Assembly: GCF_018130245.1 (NCBI RefSeq)
Contig: NZ_JAFCKP010000005.1
Coordinates: 124,001 to 188,000 of the forward strand
Reading direction: 5' to 3'
Origin: Bradyrhizobium sp. SZCCT0231
GTDB lineage: Bacteria > Pseudomonadota > Alphaproteobacteria > Rhizobiales > Xanthobacteraceae
DNA: 64,000 bases
In this document: one piece after another, positions 7,971 through 17,463 of the stretch
Numbering within the stretch: the stretch's first letter is position 1
How the letters are laid out: each line of letters begins with the position of its first letter
The notes under the pieces: generated by a model
Seen by the model: the letters and a program-made list of their open reading frames with translations, nothing else
Told to the model about the DNA's origin: nothing
Databases searched by the model: none
Program-made: the position numbers and the translations under genes

Positions 7971-8897
7971 ATGGGGATCCGACGGTCAGATTCGGTTTTG
8001 CGGGCCGCGCGCGGTGTTGCGGCGGTCGCGACCTGCGTTGTGCTCGCCAATTGCGCCTCCTCGAACAAGTTCGCCAGCCGCGTCGATCCAAAATACGGCG
8101 TGTCCTCCAGCCCCCGGGTGGTGGCCTGGGGCGATCCGGTCCCGAAGGGCGGCGGCACCTACCGCGTCGGCAAGCCCTATGTCGTGGCGGGCAAGACCTA
8201 CGTGCCGGAGGAGGACGTCAACTACCGCGCCGAGGGCATGGCGTCCTGGTACGGCGATGATTTCCACGGCCGCCTGACCGCCAACGGCGAAGTGTTCGAC
8301 ATGACCTCGCTGACCGCGGCGCATCCGACCCTGCCGATGCCGTCCTACGCGCGGGTCACCAACACCTCGAACGGCAAGTCGCTGATCGTCCGCGTCAATG
8401 ACCGCGGGCCCTATCACGGTAACCGCCTCATCGATGTCTCGAACAAGGCCGCCGAACTCCTTGAATTCAAAGGCAATGGCGTCGCCAAGGTCCGGGTCGA
8501 ATATGTCGGCCGGGCGCCGCTTGAGGGCTCCGACGACCGCCAGCTTCTGGCGACCCTGCGCACCGGCGTTCCAGCGCCGTCGCCCTCGATGGTCCGGGTC
8601 GCCTCGGCCAAGCCGTTCGTGCCGGAGCTGCCGTCCTCGACCCGCGGCGCCATTCGCGGCGAGGTCCCGATGCCGGAGGGACGGCCCTACAATCTCGGCA
8701 ACAGCTCGGCCGATATGGCCTCGCTCAACGCGACCTCGGAAATGTCGGCCTCGAGCCGCAGCCGGGGCCGGGCACTGCAGAACGCCCGCGCGGTGTCCTA
8801 TGACGAGGACGGCCGCTACGCGACCGAGCGCGCTCCCGCGTCGGCCGACGGCGCCGCCGAGGCCCGCAGCATCCTGAGCGGCCGCGGCCTCTACTGA
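7971..8897 (+). CDS. rlpA: septal ring lytic transglycosylase RlpA family lipoprotein
   Basis: The 308-residue product begins with a lipoprotein signal peptide; the lipobox LANC puts the lipidated cysteine at residue 28. The RlpA double-psi beta-barrel follows: GMASWYGDDFHGRLTANGE, then AAHPTLPMPSYARVTN and VRVNDRGPYHGNRLIDVS, the latter with the conserved Asp-Arg-Gly. Family role: an outer-membrane lipoprotein that cleaves denuded glycan strands at the septum. No SPOR domain is visible; the C-terminal 120 residues are low-complexity. An in-frame TTG at 7962 is an alternative start. The stop overlaps the convergent hydrolase gene by 7 bases. Confidence 0.85.
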   Translation: MGIRRSDSVLRAARGVAAVATCVVLANCASSNKFASRVDPKYGVSSSPRVVAWGDPVPKGGGTYRVGKPYVVAGKTYVPEEDVNYRAEGMASWYGDDFHGRLTANGEVFDMTSLTAAHPTLPMPSYARVTNTSNGKSLIVRVNDRGPYHGNRLIDVSNKAAELLEFKGNGVAKVRVEYVGRAPLEGSDDRQLLATLRTGVPAPSPSMVRVASAKPFVPELPSSTRGAIRGEVPMPEGRPYNLGNSSADMASLNATSEMSASSRSRGRALQNARAVSYDEDGRYATERAPASADGAAEARSILSGRGLY

Positions 8898-9847
8898 GCC
8901 GCGCTCGCCGTCAGGAATTTCACCAGCGCCGCGTTCACCTCGTCGGGCCGCTCCTGCTGCACCCAATGGCCGGCGCCGTCGAGGATCAGCTTGCCCTTGA
9001 GATTGGGCAGCACCCGCTCGAGCTCGTTGACGCGCTTGGCCCCGATCAGGCCGGTGATCACTGCGTCTTTCGAGCCTGCGATGAAGAGGGAAGGCTGGTG
9101 GATCTGCGCGTCCTGCCAGGGCGCAGTCAGCTCCCAATTGCGGTCGATGTTGCGGTACCAGTTCAGCCCGCCGCGAAAGCCGGACTTGCGGAAGCTTTCG
9201 GTGAAATAGGCCAGATCAGCCTCGCTCAGCCAGCCGGGCAGCGGCTCCTCTGCGCCCGCATGGCCGAGAAAGCCCTTGCCCTCCTGCACGAACATGGCCG
9301 CGGTGGGATCGGCGAGGCCCCGTCCGCCGAGGACGATGCGCATGGTGCGGGCGACGTCACGCTCGAGCTCGGCCTCGGCGACGCCGGGCGTCTGAAAATA
9401 CTGCCAGTAGAAATTGGTGACGCCGCCTTGGCGCAACAGGTCGAGCGGCTTGCCGCGGCCGCGGAACGGCGGCGGCACGCTCAGGCCTGCGACCGCGGTG
9501 AAGATGTCGGGCCGGAACAGCGCCGCGTGCCAGGCGACCGGCGCGCCCCAGTCGTGGCCGACCACCATTGCCTTGGTTTCGCCCAGCGCCTGGACGAGGC
9601 CGACGACGTCGCCGACCGTGTCGAAGATCGAGTAAGCGTTCACATCGGGCGGCGCCGCGCTCTGGCCGTAGCCGCGCATGTCGGGGGCGACGACGTGAAA
9701 CCCGGCCCCGGCGAGCGCGGGGATCTGGTGGCGCCAGGAGTAGGACAGTTCCGGCCAGCCATGGCACAGCACCACCAGCGGACCCTGGCCGGCTTCGCGG
9801 ACGAACAGCTCGATCCCGTTGGCCTTGATCATGCGGGTTGAGGACAT
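8891..9847 (-). CDS. alpha/beta hydrolase, epoxide hydrolase-like
   Basis: The 318-residue cytosolic protein has the epoxide-hydrolase-type alpha/beta fold: HGWPE (oxyanion region), the nucleophile elbow GHDWGA with a catalytic Asp, cap-domain tyrosines in FYWQYFQTPG, and a C-terminal GAGHWVQQERP with the catalytic His. This pattern fits soluble epoxide hydrolases and related haloalkane dehalogenases; the HGWPE and GHDWGA pair favours epoxide hydrolase. Substrate unknown. It is convergent with rlpA, its last codons overlapping the rlpA stop. Confidence 0.85.
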   Translation of the reverse strand: MSSTRMIKANGIELFVREAGQGPLVVLCHGWPELSYSWRHQIPALAGAGFHVVAPDMRGYGQSAAPPDVNAYSIFDTVGDVVGLVQALGETKAMVVGHDWGAPVAWHAALFRPDIFTAVAGLSVPPPFRGRGKPLDLLRQGGVTNFYWQYFQTPGVAEAELERDVARTMRIVLGGRGLADPTAAMFVQEGKGFLGHAGAEEPLPGWLSEADLAYFTESFRKSGFRGGLNWYRNIDRNWELTAPWQDAQIHQPSLFIAGSKDAVITGLIGAKRVNELERVLPNLKGKLILDGAGHWVQQERPDEVNAALVKFLTASAAQ

Positions 9848-10001
9848 TCGCTTTTCTGCCTTGTTTCAGGGGTTTGGTCGAGAAACATGAGGTGCCACGA
9901 TAGGGGCGCAACGAGAATCGTGCAATCTCAGGGACAAGCGTCGAACCGCGTGTTGTTCGCATCTGTTCCAACTGTTAGAAGGCCTCTCTCAGGGCTTCGC
10001 C

Positions 10002-11264
10002 ATGGCATTTCGTGTTCCTTTGCTTCGTCGCAACCGGCTCAGCGCCGGCGTGCTGGCGCGCGGGCTGATCGCAACGGTTTTGGTGGCTGGCATCGGCTGG
10101 GGCGGGGCGCTCTATGCCGCCAACCAGAGCGTCCAGGGCGCCAAGAAAGCGGAAGATGTCGGCTTCGATGGCGATGCCCCGACCGCGATCCTGATCGAAG
10201 CCTCCAGTGGCAGCGTGCTGTTCGAGAAGAACGCCGACGAGCTGCGCGCGCCCTCGAGCATGATGAAGCTGATGACGGCAGAGGTCGTCTTCAACGCCAT
10301 CAAGAAGGGCGACATCAAGCTGACCGACGAGTACCGGATCAGTGAGAATGCCTGGCGCAGGGGCGGGGCCCCCTCGGGCGGCTCGACCATGTTCGCCGCT
10401 ATCAACAGCAAGGTCTCGGTCGACGATCTCCTCCACGGCGCAATCATCCAGAGCGGCAACGACGCCTGCATTGCACTTGCCGAAGCCATGGCGGGCAATG
10501 AGCGGATCTTTGCCGCCGATTTCATGACCAAGCGTGCGCGCGAGCTCGGCCTCACCAGATCGACCTTCGCCAATTCCAACGGCTTGCCCGACCCCGGCAA
10601 CAAGATGACGGTGCGCGAGCTCGGCATCCTCGCCCGGCATATCATTCTCGACTTCCCCGAATTCTACAAACTGTTCGGCGAGAAGGAGTTCACCTGGAAC
10701 AAGATCCGCCAGCCCAACCGCAATCCGCTGCTCAATTCGATGGAAGGCGCTGACGGTCTCAAAACCGGCTACACCAAGGAAGGCGGCTATGGCATGGTGG
10801 GCTCGGCCGTGCAGAACGGCACGCGGCTGATCGTCGTCGTCAACGGTCTCGATGACCCCGAGGATCGCGCCACGGAAGCCAAGAAGATGCTGGAATGGGG
10901 CTTCCGCAATTTCGAGACCCGCACCCTGATCGCGGCCGAGCAGCCGGTCGGCTACGCCAAGGTGTTCGGCGGCGAGAGCCGCTCGGTCAAGCTCGTCGCC
11001 AAGACGCCGGTGAAGGTGATGGTGCACAAGAATGGCAGCGACAAGCTGATTGCGCGCATCGTCTATAGCGGCCCGGTGCGCGCGCCGGTCGAGGCCGGCC
11101 AGCGGGTCGGCGTGGTCAGGGTCTGGCGCAGCGGCAACATCGCGGTCGAAACGCCGGTCTATGCCGCCGAAGCGATCGGCACCGGCTCCACCATGCGCCG
11201 CGCGATCGACGGCGCCAGCGAGCTCGTGATCGGCATGTTCCGCGCGGGCGCCGAGAAGCTCTGA
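10002..11264 (+). CDS. D-alanyl-D-alanine carboxypeptidase (PBP5/6 type)
   Basis: The 420-residue protein carries all three penicillin-binding motifs: SSMMK (nucleophile S86, K89), SGN (151-153) and KTG (254-256). An N-terminal hydrophobic segment (GLIATVLVAGIGWGGALYA) exports or anchors it, and a C-terminal PBP5-like beta domain follows after about residue 290. The family trims the terminal D-Ala from peptidoglycan pentapeptides in the periplasm. It starts the run dacC-like, tmk, holB; tmk begins two bases after its stop, so they are probably one transcript. Confidence 0.9.
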   Translation: MAFRVPLLRRNRLSAGVLARGLIATVLVAGIGWGGALYAANQSVQGAKKAEDVGFDGDAPTAILIEASSGSVLFEKNADELRAPSSMMKLMTAEVVFNAIKKGDIKLTDEYRISENAWRRGGAPSGGSTMFAAINSKVSVDDLLHGAIIQSGNDACIALAEAMAGNERIFAADFMTKRARELGLTRSTFANSNGLPDPGNKMTVRELGILARHIILDFPEFYKLFGEKEFTWNKIRQPNRNPLLNSMEGADGLKTGYTKEGGYGMVGSAVQNGTRLIVVVNGLDDPEDRATEAKKMLEWGFRNFETRTLIAAEQPVGYAKVFGGESRSVKLVAKTPVKVMVHKNGSDKLIARIVYSGPVRAPVEAGQRVGVVRVWRSGNIAVETPVYAAEAIGTGSTMRRAIDGASELVIGMFRAGAEKL

Positions 11265-11266
11265 TC

Positions 11267-11953
11267 ATGAGTGAGAGCGCGGCACAGCGGCCGTCCGGAC
11301 GCGGACGCTTCATCACCTTTGAAGGCGGCGAGGGCACCGGCAAGTCGACCCAGATCAAGAAGCTCGCTGACCGCCTCAAGGCGGCAAAGCTGCGCATCCG
11401 GGTCACGCGTGAGCCGGGCGGCTCGCCGGGCGCCGAGATCATGCGTCACCTGGTGCTGTCGGGCATGGGCAAGCTGCTCGGCCCCGAGGCGGAGACGCTG
11501 CTGTTTGCCGCCGCGCGCGACGATCATGTCCGCACCGTGATCCAGCCGGCGCTGAGCCAGGGCGTCTGGGTGCTGTGCGACCGCTTCGCCGACTCGACGC
11601 GGGCCTATCAGGGCAGCCTTGGCCGCGTACCCGAGGGTCTGATCAACGCCATGCAAAGGGTCACCATCGGCGATCTCAAGCCAGACCTCACCATCATCCT
11701 CGATCTGCCGGTCGAGATCGGCCTGCAACGCGCCGCCGCGCGCCGCGGCAACGGCACGCCTGACAGGTTCGAGGCCGAGAAGCTCAGCTTCCACCAGGGC
11801 CTGCGCGAGGCCTATCGCAAGATCGCGGCGGAGGATCCCGCGCGCTGCGTGCTGATCGACGCCAATTCCGATCCCGACACGGTCGCCGGGCGCGTCTGGA
11901 CCGCGCTGCGCGAGCGTCTGCTCCCCACGCCTGCATCGGTGATTTCCGCATGA
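11267..11953 (+). CDS. tmk: thymidylate kinase
   Basis: The 228-residue product has the P-loop FEGGEGTGKST near residue 18, the DR(Y/F) region seen as CDRFADSTRAYQG, and the LID-type segment, all typical of dTMP kinase. It phosphorylates dTMP to dTDP for DNA synthesis. The Gly-rich P-loop and REPGGSPGAE nucleotide-recognition segment are intact. Its stop shares ATGA with the start of holB, a common tmk-holB arrangement that couples their translation. Confidence 0.95.
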   Translation: MSESAAQRPSGRGRFITFEGGEGTGKSTQIKKLADRLKAAKLRIRVTREPGGSPGAEIMRHLVLSGMGKLLGPEAETLLFAAARDDHVRTVIQPALSQGVWVLCDRFADSTRAYQGSLGRVPEGLINAMQRVTIGDLKPDLTIILDLPVEIGLQRAAARRGNGTPDRFEAEKLSFHQGLREAYRKIAAEDPARCVLIDANSDPDTVAGRVWTALRERLLPTPASVISA

Positions 11954-12996
11954 GGGCGCGTCAGGCCGAGCGCGAAACCGCCATTCCGCATCCGCGCGAG
12001 ACATCGCGGCTGTTCGGCCATCGCGAGGCCGAGGCCGCGCTGCTTGCGGCCTATCGCAGCGGGCGCATTCCGCATGCCTGGCTGATCGGCGGACCGCAAG
12101 GGATCGGCAAGGCGACGCTGGCCTATCGCATGGCGCGCTTCGTTCTCGCCCATCCTCAGCCGCTGGCGCCGGCCGTGCAGTGCGCCGAAGGCCTCGCGAT
12201 CGATCCGGACGATGCCGTGGCGCGGCAGGTGGCGGCCGGCTCGCATGGCGGCCTGCTGACGCTGGAGCGTACCGCCAACGATCGCGGCGTGATGCGCACC
12301 GTGATCACCGTGGACGAGACGCGCGAGACGATTGCGTTCTTTGGCTCGACCGCGGCAGCCGAAGGCTGGCGCGTCTGCGTCGTCGACACGGTCGACGAGC
12401 TCAATCCAAACGCGGCCAACGCGCTGTTGAAAATCCTCGAGGAGCCGCCGCAGCAATCGCTGTTCCTGCTGGTCAGCCACGCGCCCGCTCGGGTGCTCGC
12501 CACGATCCAGTCGCGCTGCCGCAAGCTGCGCCTGCGGCCGCTCGCCACGGATGATGTGATCGGGGCTGCGGCTTCGGCGGCCGAGCTCGATCCGAACGAT
12601 CCCGCGCTGCGCGAGGCGGCCGAGGCCTCCGAGGGGAGCGTAGCACGGGCGCTGACGTTGCTTGGGGGAGACGCCCTGAAACTGCAGCAGCGCACGGCAG
12701 CGCTGCTGGCGCGTTTGCCGCAGGTCGACCCGCGCGAACTGCACACGCTCGGCGATTCGCTTGGCACCAGCGACCGCGTCGCGCTTGCGGCCTTCATCGA
12801 CGGCATCGACCGCTGGATCGCCGAACGCCTGCATGCGGATGAGGCCAATGCCAACCAGAACCTGCCGCGCCTTGCGCGCCTAGCTGAGGTATGGGAAAAG
12901 ATCGTCCGCGCCGCGCGCGACACCGAAACCTACAATCTGGAGCGAAAGCCCTTGGTTTTCTCGGTGTTCGGCTGGCTGGCGGACGCAACGCGCTAG
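11950..12996 (+). CDS. holB: DNA polymerase III subunit delta'
   Basis: The 348-residue AAA+ protein has [18 protein letters not shown] as the Walker A region, a [19 protein letters not shown] segment (the classical sensor/LKxLEEPP motif of clamp-loader subunits) and the SRC motif in [13 protein letters not shown]. These define the delta' subunit of the clamp loader, which helps load the beta clamp. The usual zinc-binding cysteine cluster of gamma/tau is not evident. The TAG stop at 12994-12996 is formed at the left edge of a palindromic repeat. Confidence 0.93.
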   Translation: MRARQAERETAIPHPRETSRLFGHREAEAALLAAYRSGRIPHAWLIGGPQGIGKATLAYRMARFVLAHPQPLAPAVQCAEGLAIDPDDAVARQVAAGSHGGLLTLERTANDRGVMRTVITVDETRETIAFFGSTAAAEGWRVCVVDTVDELNPNAANALLKILEEPPQQSLFLLVSHAPARVLATIQSRCRKLRLRPLATDDVIGAAASAAELDPNDPALREAAEASEGSVARALTLLGGDALKLQQRTAALLARLPQVDPRELHTLGDSLGTSDRVALAAFIDGIDRWIAERLHADEANANQNLPRLARLAEVWEKIVRAARDTETYNLERKPLVFSVFGWLADATR

Positions 12997-13044
12997 AGCA
13001 TGATCCGGAAACGTGTGCAGCGGTTTTCCCAAAGGATCATGCTC
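12996..13044. repeat. palindromic intergenic repeat between holB and metG
   Basis: The element opens GAGCATGATCC and closes GGATCATGCTC, a perfect 11-base inverted repeat around GGAAACGTGTGCAGCGGTTT. The same opening and body occur at 34925-35000. It resembles the RIME-type palindromic repeats of Rhizobiales. It lies in the 5' leader of metG and begins within the holB stop codon. Confidence 0.8.
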
Positions 13045-13106
13045 AAAACAATAACCGAACGCAGGTTCGTTTCCAAATTTCGGACAAGCCGGTAAAGGAA
13101 TTCGTG

Positions 13107-15101
13107 GTGGCAACGCGAGCTAAGAAGACCGTCAAACGCAAGAGCAGCAAGCAGGCTGCCAAGAAAGCTGTCAAGAAAGCTGCGAAAAAGGCTGTGAAGG
13201 CGCGCGCGAGCAAAGCCGCCAAGAAGGTCAAGAAGGCTGCCGCCAAGAAGAGCGTGAAGAAGGTCACAGCAAAGAAGGCCGGCAAGAAGGCTGCGAAGAA
13301 GCAGGTCGTCGCCAAGAAGGCTTCGACGAAATCGGCTGCTAAAAAGCCGGCCAAGGCTCCGGCGAAGAAGGTCGCGAAAAAGGCGGCTGCGCCTGCCGTG
13401 ACCGTCGCACCGGCCCCTGTCGTCACGCCGCCGAAGGCCGTGAAGCCCAAGGCATCGAAGCCCATGGCATCGAAGCCCATGGCATCGAAAGTCAAGACCC
13501 CGCGTGCGCCGAATCCCGTCGCGGCTCCGCAGGCCGCCGCGGCCACAGTCGCGCCCCCGCGCGACAATGTCTTCTACATCACGACCGCGATCGCCTATCC
13601 CAACGGCAGCCCGCATATCGGTCATGCCTATGAGGCGATCGCGACCGACGTGCTGGCGCGCTTTGCGCGCCTCGAGGGCAAGGACGTGTTCTTCCTGACC
13701 GGCACCGACGAGCACGGTCAGAAGATGATTCAGACGGCGGCCAGCGAGGGCATGTCCGCCTCTGCGCTCGCGACCCGCAATGCCGGCCGCTTCAAGGAGA
13801 TGGACGAGCGTCTGAACGTGTCGTTCGACCGCTTCATCCGCACCACCGAGGAGCAGCATCACCGCTCCAGCCAGGAGATCTGGCGGCGCATGGAAGCGAA
13901 CGGCGACATCTATGCCGACACCTATTCGGGCTGGTACTCGGTCCGGGACGAGGCCTATTACGCCGAAGACGAGACGCGCGTGAACGACGACGGCGTGCGG
14001 CTCGGGCCGCAGGGCACGCCTGTGGAATGGGTCGAGGAGAAGAGCTATTTCTTCCGCCTCTCGGCGTACCAGGACAAGCTGCTCAAGCTCTACGCGGATC
14101 ACCCCGATTTCATCGGGCCGGACTCCCGCAAGAACGAGGTGGTGAGCTTCGTCAAGGGCGGCCTGCGCGATCTCTCGATCTCGCGCACCACCTTCGATTG
14201 GGGCGTGAAGGTGCCCGGCGATGAAGAGCACGTGATGTATGTCTGGGTCGACGCGCTGACCAACTACATCACCGGCGTCGGCTTCCCCGATGAGAGCGAC
14301 AGGAACTGGCGCTACTGGCCTGCCGACGTGCACATCATCGGCAAGGACATCATCCGCTTCCATGCGGTGTATTGGCCGGCCTTCCTTCTGTCGGCAGGAA
14401 TCCCGTTGCCGAAGCGGGTCTATGCCCACGGCTTCCTGTTCAACAGGGGCGAGAAGATGTCGAAGTCGGTCGGCAACGTCGTCGATCCCTTCAACCTCGC
14501 CGACCAGTATGGCGTCGACCAGATGCGCTATTTCTTCCTGCGCGAGGTGCCATTCGGCCAGGACGGCAACTACAATCACGAGGCGATCGTCGCGCGTATC
14601 AACGCCGATCTCGCCAACGATCTCGGCAACCTCGCGCAGCGCTCGCTGTCGATGATCGCCAAGCAGCTCGGCGGCGTGCTGCCGGAGCCCGGCGAGTTCA
14701 GCGACAACGACAAGGCGATCCTGGCGATGGCCGACGGCATGATCGCAGCATCCCGCGAGGCCATGGCGACGCAGCAGATCCACCACTGGCTCAACGCCGT
14801 CTGGGCCGTGGTCGCGGAGGCCAACCGCTATTTTGCGGGCGAGGCGCCGTGGGCGCTCGCCAAGACGGATCCCGCCAGGCAGAAGACGGTGCTCTACGTC
14901 ACCGCCGAAGTCGTGCGCCAGATCGCGATCCTGGCTCAGCCCGCGATGCCGACCGCCTCCGGCAAGCTGCTCGACAGCCTCGGCATCCCCGAGATCGAGC
15001 GCAGTTTCGCCATGCTCGACGGCGCCAGGCGCATCGCGCCCGGTTCGACGCTGCCCGCGCCGACGCCGGCGTTCCCGCGCTACGTCGAGCCGGCGGCCTG
15101 A
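13107..15101 (+). CDS. metG: methionyl-tRNA synthetase with Lys/Ala-rich N-terminal extension
   Basis: The catalytic core begins at about residue 152 ([20 protein letters not shown], with the HIGH motif) and includes [10 protein letters not shown], the KMSKS loop. Core length of about 510 residues fits a MetRS without the C-terminal tRNA-binding domain. In front lies a roughly 150-residue tail of Lys/Ala repeats (many KKA and AAKK units, then Pro/Ala/Val-rich linker with [14 protein letters not shown]) that looks like histone H1 or HU C-terminal tails. I start it at GTG 13107, seven bases after AGGA; GTG 13104 is also possible. The frame is continuous, with no stop between tail and core. Confidence 0.9.
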   Translation: MATRAKKTVKRKSSKQAAKKAVKKAAKKAVKARASKAAKKVKKAAAKKSVKKVTAKKAGKKAAKKQVVAKKASTKSAAKKPAKAPAKKVAKKAAAPAVTVAPAPVVTPPKAVKPKASKPMASKPMASKVKTPRAPNPVAAPQAAAATVAPPRDNVFYITTAIAYPNGSPHIGHAYEAIATDVLARFARLEGKDVFFLTGTDEHGQKMIQTAASEGMSASALATRNAGRFKEMDERLNVSFDRFIRTTEEQHHRSSQEIWRRMEANGDIYADTYSGWYSVRDEAYYAEDETRVNDDGVRLGPQGTPVEWVEEKSYFFRLSAYQDKLLKLYADHPDFIGPDSRKNEVVSFVKGGLRDLSISRTTFDWGVKVPGDEEHVMYVWVDALTNYITGVGFPDESDRNWRYWPADVHIIGKDIIRFHAVYWPAFLLSAGIPLPKRVYAHGFLFNRGEKMSKSVGNVVDPFNLADQYGVDQMRYFFLREVPFGQDGNYNHEAIVARINADLANDLGNLAQRSLSMIAKQLGGVLPEPGEFSDNDKAILAMADGMIAASREAMATQQIHHWLNAVWAVVAEANRYFAGEAPWALAKTDPARQKTVLYVTAEVVRQIAILAQPAMPTASGKLLDSLGIPEIERSFAMLDGARRIAPGSTLPAPTPAFPRYVEPAA

Positions 15102-15114
15102 AGGCGCTCGCGTG

Positions 15115-15891
15115 ATGCTGGTCGACAGCCATTGCCACCTTGATTTTCCGGACTTTGCGGAAGATCTCGACGGGATCGTGTCGCGGGCGCGAGCGGCCGG
15201 CATCGCGCGCATGGTCACGATCTCGACGCGGGTGCGGCGGCTGAAGGACCTGCTCGCGATCGCCGAGCGCTATGACGACGTCTATTGCTCGGTCGGCACC
15301 CATCCGCACAACGCGGACGAGGAGGATGGCATCGCGCCGGACGAGTTGATCGCGCTGACGCAGCATCCCAAGGTCGTCGCGCTCGGCGAAGCCGGGCTCG
15401 ATTATTTCTACGACAACGGCTCGCCGGAAGCGCAGGCGAGGGGCTTTCGCGCCCATATCGCCGCCGCCCGCGCCACCGGCCTGCCGCTGGTGATCCATAC
15501 CCGCGAGGCCGACGAGGACTGCGCGCGCATTCTGGAAGACGAGGTGGCAAAGGGATCGTTTCGCGCCGTGCTGCATTGTTACACGGGCGGGCGGGAGCTT
15601 GCGCTGAAGGCAGTATCGCTGGGGCTCTATATCGGTTTCACGGGAATCCTGACCTTCAAGAAATCGGACGCCCTGCGCGTGCTCGCGGCCGAACTGCCAT
15701 CCGATCGTATCCTGGTTGAAACGGACTCGCCCTATCTTGCGCCGGGCAAGTTCCGGGGCAAACGCAACGAACCCGCTTATGTGGTCGAGGTCGCAAAGGT
15801 GCTCGCCGAGACGCGCGGCGTGTCGCTTGACGAGATCTCGCGCCAAACAAGCGAAAACTTCTTCCGCCTGTTCTCGAAGGTGAGAGCTTGA
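15115..15891 (+). CDS. TatD family metal-dependent DNase
   Basis: The 258-residue product starts MLVDSHCHLDFPDF with the HxH metal site, and has GEAGLDYFYDNG (the E metal ligand), a VIHTREADED segment (His), an LHCYTGG segment (His) and an ETDSPYLAP motif (Asp). These are the ligands of the TatD/YcfH metallo-nuclease family, 3'-5' exonucleases acting on DNA or RNA. The start overlaps nothing but lies 13 bases after metG, so it is probably cotranscribed with it. Confidence 0.9.
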   Translation: MLVDSHCHLDFPDFAEDLDGIVSRARAAGIARMVTISTRVRRLKDLLAIAERYDDVYCSVGTHPHNADEEDGIAPDELIALTQHPKVVALGEAGLDYFYDNGSPEAQARGFRAHIAAARATGLPLVIHTREADEDCARILEDEVAKGSFRAVLHCYTGGRELALKAVSLGLYIGFTGILTFKKSDALRVLAAELPSDRILVETDSPYLAPGKFRGKRNEPAYVVEVAKVLAETRGVSLDEISRQTSENFFRLFSKVRA

Positions 15892-15904
15892 GACTGGGAA
15901 CCAC

Positions 15905-16702
15905 ATGACGCTGACGCTGACGATCCTGGGCTGCGGCTCCTCCGCCGGCGTGCCGCGCCCGGCGCTCGGCTGGGGCGCCTGCGATCCCAACAATCCCAAG
16001 AACCGCCGTCGCCGCTGCTCGCTGTTGGTCGAACGGACGTCCGAGCACGGCACGACACGCATCGTGATCGACACCTCGCCGGACCTGCGCGAGCAATTGC
16101 TCTCGACCAATGTCGACCACATCGACGCGGTGTTCCTGACGCATGAGCACGCCGATCAGACCCACGGCATGGACGATCTACGCTCAGTCGTCATGCACAT
16201 GCGCCGGCGCATCCCGACCTATTTCAACCTGTCGACCGCCAAGGACATCATGGCGCGGTTCTCCTACTGCTTCATCTCGCCGGAGGGCAGCGACTATCCG
16301 CCGATCCTGACCCGGCATTCGATCGAGGCGGGCGAGAGCCAGACCATCCTGGGGAAGGGCGGCGCGGTGACGATGACGGCCTTCCTGGTGCAGCACGGCC
16401 ACATTCCCGCGCTCGGCTATCGCATCGGGGATGCCGCCTACACGCCTGATCTCAACGACATCCCGCGCGAGAGCTGGGGCGCACTGGAAAATCTCGACCT
16501 CTGGATCGTCGACGGCCTGCGCTACACCAGCCATGTCAGCCATTTCAGCATCAACGAAGCACTGTCGTGGATCGAACGTTTCAAGCCGAAGCGCGCGGTC
16601 ATCACGAATATGACCGCCGACGTCGACTACGAGGTCATCAGGCAGTCGCTGCCCCCTGACGTGGTGCCGGCCTATGACGGGATGCGACTGGAGACGCGCT
16701 GA
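15905..16702 (+). CDS. MBL-fold metallo-hydrolase (PhnP-like)
   Basis: The 265-residue product carries the metallo-beta-lactamase-fold motif HEHADQTHGMDDLR and the early segment LGCGSSAGVPRPALGWGACDP typical of the PhnP/phosphodiesterase branch. Later metal ligands appear in QHGHIPALGYRIG and SHVSHFSINEAL. It likely hydrolyses a cyclic phosphodiester or a related small phosphoester; the exact substrate is not visible. It follows the tatD-like gene by 13 bases on the same strand, a common alphaproteobacterial pair. Confidence 0.88.
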   Translation: MTLTLTILGCGSSAGVPRPALGWGACDPNNPKNRRRRCSLLVERTSEHGTTRIVIDTSPDLREQLLSTNVDHIDAVFLTHEHADQTHGMDDLRSVVMHMRRRIPTYFNLSTAKDIMARFSYCFISPEGSDYPPILTRHSIEAGESQTILGKGGAVTMTAFLVQHGHIPALGYRIGDAAYTPDLNDIPRESWGALENLDLWIVDGLRYTSHVSHFSINEALSWIERFKPKRAVITNMTADVDYEVIRQSLPPDVVPAYDGMRLETR

Positions 16703-16861
16703 ACCTACGGTGGAAATTCCGGCGCCGGCCGGCATACTCCTTGCTTGCACGGGCCCCATCATGTTGATCTAACGTCTGAAAGACAGGCGCTGGGCAGGAC
16801 GATATCGAAGCTGGACCGGTACCCCTGATGCGCAATCGCGGGGTCGGTCGAAACGCCTCGT

Positions 16862-17461
16862 GTGAGGATGGGGATCGCGTTGGCAGGGGACGATGTAGCG
16901 GCTCGGGGACTGGTGCGACGCGCTCTGGATCTCCTTTATCTCGGCGCGGGCTACGCCGCCGGCATCTTCCTGGTTGCGATCTTTGCAATCATGATGGTCA
17001 TGTCGGTTGGGCGTCAGTTTGCGATCAACATTCCCGCCGGCGATGATTTCGCGTCCTGGTGCATGGCGGCGATGGCTTTCCTCGGTCTCGCTCACACCTT
17101 CAAGCGCGGAGAGATGATCCGCGTCGGCCTTCTGCTGGAACGTCTGCACGGGCGGACCAAGCAGATCGCGGAGGTCGTGGCGCTCGGCATTGCCGCCGCC
17201 TTCGTCCTCTACTTCACCCGTCATGCGGTGCAGATGACCTACGATTCCTGGCGCTTCAACGACGTGGCGCAGGGCGTCGTCGCGCTTCCGCTCTGGATTC
17301 CCCAGCTCGGCTTCGCGGGCGGCCTCGTGATCCTATCGATCGCGCTGATCGACGAGATGGTCAACGTCATCGGCGGCAACCGTCCGAGCTACGAGAAGGG
17401 CTCGCCCGACGAAACTCCGGAAGAGTTCGTCGAACGCATCTCGCAGGGCGGTGGGGGCTGA
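16862..17461 (+). CDS. dctQ: TRAP transporter small permease (DctQ)
   Basis: The 199-residue protein has four hydrophobic helices (for example YLGAGYAAGIFLVAIFAIMM and the last LGFAGGLVILSIALI) and the DctQ hallmark of a conserved Glu/Asp-rich cytosolic loop (FKRGEMIRVGLLLERL). It is the small membrane subunit of a tripartite TRAP transporter, which uses ion gradients to import organic acids. The GTG at 16862 is the start used here; ATG 16868 is an alternative. Its stop lies two bases before the dctM start. Confidence 0.87.
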   Translation: MRMGIALAGDDVAARGLVRRALDLLYLGAGYAAGIFLVAIFAIMMVMSVGRQFAINIPAGDDFASWCMAAMAFLGLAHTFKRGEMIRVGLLLERLHGRTKQIAEVVALGIAAAFVLYFTRHAVQMTYDSWRFNDVAQGVVALPLWIPQLGFAGGLVILSIALIDEMVNVIGGNRPSYEKGSPDETPEEFVERISQGGGG

Positions 17462-17463
17462 CC

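Noticed and set aside
17059-17463. Long frame preceding dctM
   Set aside because: It is a shadow of dctQ in another frame. The dctM start at 17464 is clear.
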